This document shows positions 61,943 through 64,000 of a stretch of 64,000 bases of DNA, piece after piece (positions within the stretch are counted from its first letter, which is position 1; each line of letters starts with the position of its first letter). This DNA is from Actinoplanes aureus (GTDB lineage Bacteria; Actinomycetota; Actinomycetes; Mycobacteriales; Micromonosporaceae). A program made the position numbers and the translations under genes. The stretch is from the NCBI RefSeq assembly GCF_015704865.1, contig NZ_JADQTO010000002.1, positions 62,001 through 126,000 on the forward strand, in the 5' to 3' direction. Under the pieces are notes generated by a model that was not told the origin of the DNA, did no database searches, and worked only from the letters and a program-made list of their open reading frames with translations.

Positions 61943-63316
61943 TCAGTTGACAGTCCGGCACGTGACAGGGTCCACGGTCGTCGGAGCGCTCTCGGACGGT
62001 TGGGTACTGGGCGCGGCCGCCGTGGTGGCGGTGACGCTCCCGCTCGGCTGGCCGACCGGCGGGGCCGAGGCGGCCGGCGACGGCGTCGTGCCCGCCGGCG
62101 GGCAGACCGGCTTCAGGTTCGGGTTGGACTGGTCCTCGCTGGTCAGGTCGGCGAGCATGTTCTGCGCGTCGGCCTGGTTGTCGGCGTGGATGCCCTGCTT
62201 CACCCGTTCCTGAGCGGCCGTGGTCAGATCGTCCAGCCGGGCCGAACTCGTCTCGCTCACGGTCGACAGGTCCAGGCCGGCGATCTGCCCCGGGACGCCA
62301 CGGAAGATGGCGATCTGCCCGGCGTCGGTCGCGCCGACGTAGTACTGGTCCTGTGTGTACTTCCAGCCGGCCCAGAGGCCACCGCCGAGCAGGCCGAGCA
62401 GCAGAAGCACCATCAGGGCGGTCCGCACCGGATGTCCCGTGGGCTCGGGCTCGTACCCGTTCGTCGGCTCCGGCTGGGCCGGGCGCGGCGGCGGCTTCAG
62501 CGCCGACGCGCGCGCCGCAGGAGTGGAGCTGTCCGCAACGGTGGTGTTGCCCCGGTCGATCGAGGCCGCGCCACCGACGATCGGCGACTGCTCGACGATG
62601 TCGTCGATCGCGTCCGCGATCACCACGGTGATGTTGTCCGGTCCACCGCCACGGAGCGCGAGCTGCACCAGCCGCTCGACACACGCCTTCGGGTCGGTGA
62701 TCTCCCGCATGGTCTGGCCGATCGTCTCACCGCTGACGACGCCGGAGAGGCCGTCGCTGCAGATCAGATACCGGTCGCCCTGGAGCACCTGACGTACGGA
62801 GTACTCCGGGTCGATGTCCCGGCCGTCCAGTGCCCGGGTGAGCAGCGAGCGCTGTGGGTGACTGCTCGCCTCCTCCGGACTGACCCGGCCCTCGTCGACC
62901 AGCATCTGAACGTACGTGTCGTCCTTGGTGATCTGCGAGAACTCACCCTTGCGCAGCAGGTACGCCCGGGAGTCGCCGATGTGCACCATGCCGAACTTGC
63001 TGCCCGAGAAGAGCACCGCGGTCAGCGTGGTGCCCATTCCTTCGAGCTGCGGGTTCGCGTCGACGGTGTCGCGTAGTTGTTGGTTCGCCGTACCGACGGC
63101 GTGCCGCAAGGCGTCGACCAGGGCGTCACCAGGGACGTCGTCGTCGAGCGGCGCCATGGCGGCGATGACAATGTTGGAGGCGACGTCACCGGCGGCCATG
63201 CCGCCCATACCGTCCGCGACAGCAAGCAGCCGCGGCCCGGCGTAGACGGAGTCCTGGTTCAGGTCTCGGATCAGACCGCGGTCGCTCTGAGCGGCATAGC
63301 GCAGGGTCAGGGTCAT
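61943..63316 (-). CDS. pstP: PP2C-type serine/threonine phosphatase PstP
   Basis: 457 aa. PPM domain ~1-235 (DLNQDSVYAGPRLLAVADGMGGMAAG in parts, GTTLTAVLF, HIGDSRAYLLR, CSDGLSGVVS, GGGPDNITVVIAD), a Pro/Ala linker with acidic patches, one TM helix (ALMVLLLLGLLGGGLWAGW, ~305-325) and a ~130-residue outside domain ending in Ser/Thr/Pro. It reverses phosphorylation by PknA/PknB. GTG/ATG overlap with fhaB (4 nt); 28 nt before the rodA gene. Confidence 0.95.
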   Translation of the reverse strand: MTLTLRYAAQSDRGLIRDLNQDSVYAGPRLLAVADGMGGMAAGDVASNIVIAAMAPLDDDVPGDALVDALRHAVGTANQQLRDTVDANPQLEGMGTTLTAVLFSGSKFGMVHIGDSRAYLLRKGEFSQITKDDTYVQMLVDEGRVSPEEASSHPQRSLLTRALDGRDIDPEYSVRQVLQGDRYLICSDGLSGVVSGETIGQTMREITDPKACVERLVQLALRGGGPDNITVVIADAIDDIVEQSPIVGGAASIDRGNTTVADSSTPAARASALKPPPRPAQPEPTNGYEPEPTGHPVRTALMVLLLLGLLGGGLWAGWKYTQDQYYVGATDAGQIAIFRGVPGQIAGLDLSTVSETSSARLDDLTTAAQERVKQGIHADNQADAQNMLADLTSEDQSNPNLKPVCPPAGTTPSPAASAPPVGQPSGSVTATTAAAPSTQPSESAPTTVDPVTCRTVN

Positions 63317-63795
63317 GGCCGTAACTCAAGAGAAGTGCGCCCGATCCGGATCGGAACGCCAAGGGGGACTGGAGTGGGTCCGGAGACCTTACCGCGATCA
63401 AGATAAGTGCCGTTGGTCGAGCCGAGGTCCTCCACGAACCACTGCCCGTCCCGCGGCACCAGGCGGGCGTGCCTGGCGGACGCGAAGTCATCGGTGATGA
63501 CGAGCGTCGAATCCTCAGCACGCCCGATCGTGATCGGGGCTTCGCCGAGCGTGATCCGAGTGCCGGCCAGCTGGCCGGCGGTCACGACCAGTTGCCGTGC
63601 CGCCTTACCGCGCTTCGCCTTCGCCGGCCGGCCCTGGAGCACCGCACCACCCACCCCCCGAGGGCTGGCGACGATGCTCTTGGACCGGGAACCCGCGAAG
63701 AGATCCCGCCGGATGACCCCGACCACCGTGAACACGAATATCCACAGCAGGATGAGGAACCCGAACCGGGCGACGGTAAGTACGAATTCGGGCAA
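63313..63795 (-). CDS. fhaB: FHA-domain protein FhaB (FipA)
   Basis: 160 aa. One N-terminal TM helix (FGFLILLWIFVFTVVGVIRRD), then a linker and a FHA domain (ITIGRAEDSTLVITDD, ASARHARLVPRDGQWFVEDLGSTNGTYLD). FHA domains bind phosphothreonine; in mycobacteria FhaB/FipA links PknA to FtsZ/FtsQ at the septum. Begins 5 nt after the fhaA stop and overlaps pstP by 4 nt. Confidence 0.94.
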   Translation of the reverse strand: MPEFVLTVARFGFLILLWIFVFTVVGVIRRDLFAGSRSKSIVASPRGVGGAVLQGRPAKAKRGKAARQLVVTAGQLAGTRITLGEAPITIGRAEDSTLVITDDFASARHARLVPRDGQWFVEDLGSTNGTYLDRGKVSGPTPVPLGVPIRIGRTSLELRP

Positions 63796-63800
63796 GGTCG

Positions 63801-64000
63801 CTAGCCGTCCACTCGGAAGGTGAGCGTGGTCGTGCCGAGCTGGATCATGTCGCCGGGGTTCAGCGCCACGGCGGACACCCGCTGGCCGTTGACCATGGTG
63901 CCGTTGGTCGAGCCGAGGTCGGTCAGCACGACCTGGTTGCCGTCGTAGTCCAGCCGGGCATGACGCCGCGAGATGCCTACGTCCGGCAGACGCAGGTTCG
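63801..64000 (-). CDS. fhaA: FHA-domain protein FhaA, C-terminal end (cut by window edge)
   Basis: Last 65 codons of a gene whose start lies beyond the window. The visible part is the end of an FHA domain: SRRHARLDYDGNQVVL, LTDLGSTNGTMVNGQRV and ALNPGDMIQLGTTTLTFRV. It precedes fhaB with a 5-nt gap, exactly where fhaA stands in related genomes. FhaA binds the pseudokinase MviN and controls wall precursor flux in mycobacteria. Confidence 0.88.
   Translation of the reverse strand, partial: NLRLPDVGISRRHARLDYDGNQVVLTDLGSTNGTMVNGQRVSAVALNPGDMIQLGTTTLTFRVDG

Overview
The window is a 64 kb piece of a high-GC actinobacterial chromosome. GTG starts and 4-nt ATGA/GTGA overlaps are common, and many genes have no leader. 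Gene content and order look like Micromonosporaceae (Actinoplanes-like), but the genus is an inference. The right end carries the conserved actinobacterial block crgA - DUF881 gene - class E sortase - pabA/trpG, convergent with pknB-pknA-pbpA-rodA/ftsW-pstP-fhaB-fhaA. That block usually lies near oriC, so the window probably does too; dnaA itself is not inside it.

Layout. 0-2.1 kb: two related membrane proteins, one with a Pro/Gly/Tyr repeat tail, and a small ORF. 2.1-12.9 kb: the HspR heat-shock regulon. clpB and dnaK-grpE-dnaJ-hspR are both on the minus strand, and HAIR-type inverted repeats lie upstream of clpB (one) and dnaK (two). Between them on the plus strand are a SET-type efflux transporter, a KhtT/KhtU-like K+/H+ antiporter pair and one conserved hypothetical gene. 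12.9-18.8 kb: two overlapping dynamin/YfjP-like GTPases, an unknown 400-aa protein and a proline-repeat membrane protein. 19.2-22.9 kb: a 2-oxoacid dehydrogenase operon (E1 alpha, E1 beta, E2). 23-33 kb: a small basic protein, a 1302-residue low-complexity LppU-like membrane protein, an NHLRC2-like thioredoxin/NHL protein, the pxpBCA 5-oxoprolinase operon, a hemolysin III protein and a SixA-like phosphatase. 33-41.6 kb: a frameshifted Ig-like remnant, a large acyl-CoA dehydrogenase, a SpoIIE-type phosphatase, a PRTase plus kinase-like pair, dcd and a flavin-type PNPOx protein.

41.6-44.7 kb looks like a decayed island next to tRNA-Gly(CCC): a probable integrase tail, a TetR/membrane-protein pair, a 254-aa protein in DNA that looks AT-richer, and the last helix of an MFS transporter. 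44.7-51 kb: a LamG-like secreted protein, two CNNM/CorC-type membrane proteins, a GPP34 protein with a polyglycine tail and an EtfD-like Fe-S oxidoreductase. 51-64 kb: the cell-division and cell-wall signalling block.

Most notable regulatory signals: (i) a palindrome TTAC-N6-GTAA upstream of both the acyl-CoA dehydrogenase and the EtfD-like gene, two enzymes of one electron route; (ii) a perfect LexA-type SOS box between divergent, apparently leaderless dcd and PNPOx genes; (iii) three HAIR operators linking clpB and dnaK to hspR. Several membrane proteins carry long disordered repeat arms. No CRISPR array, complete transposon, rRNA or biosynthetic cluster was seen.
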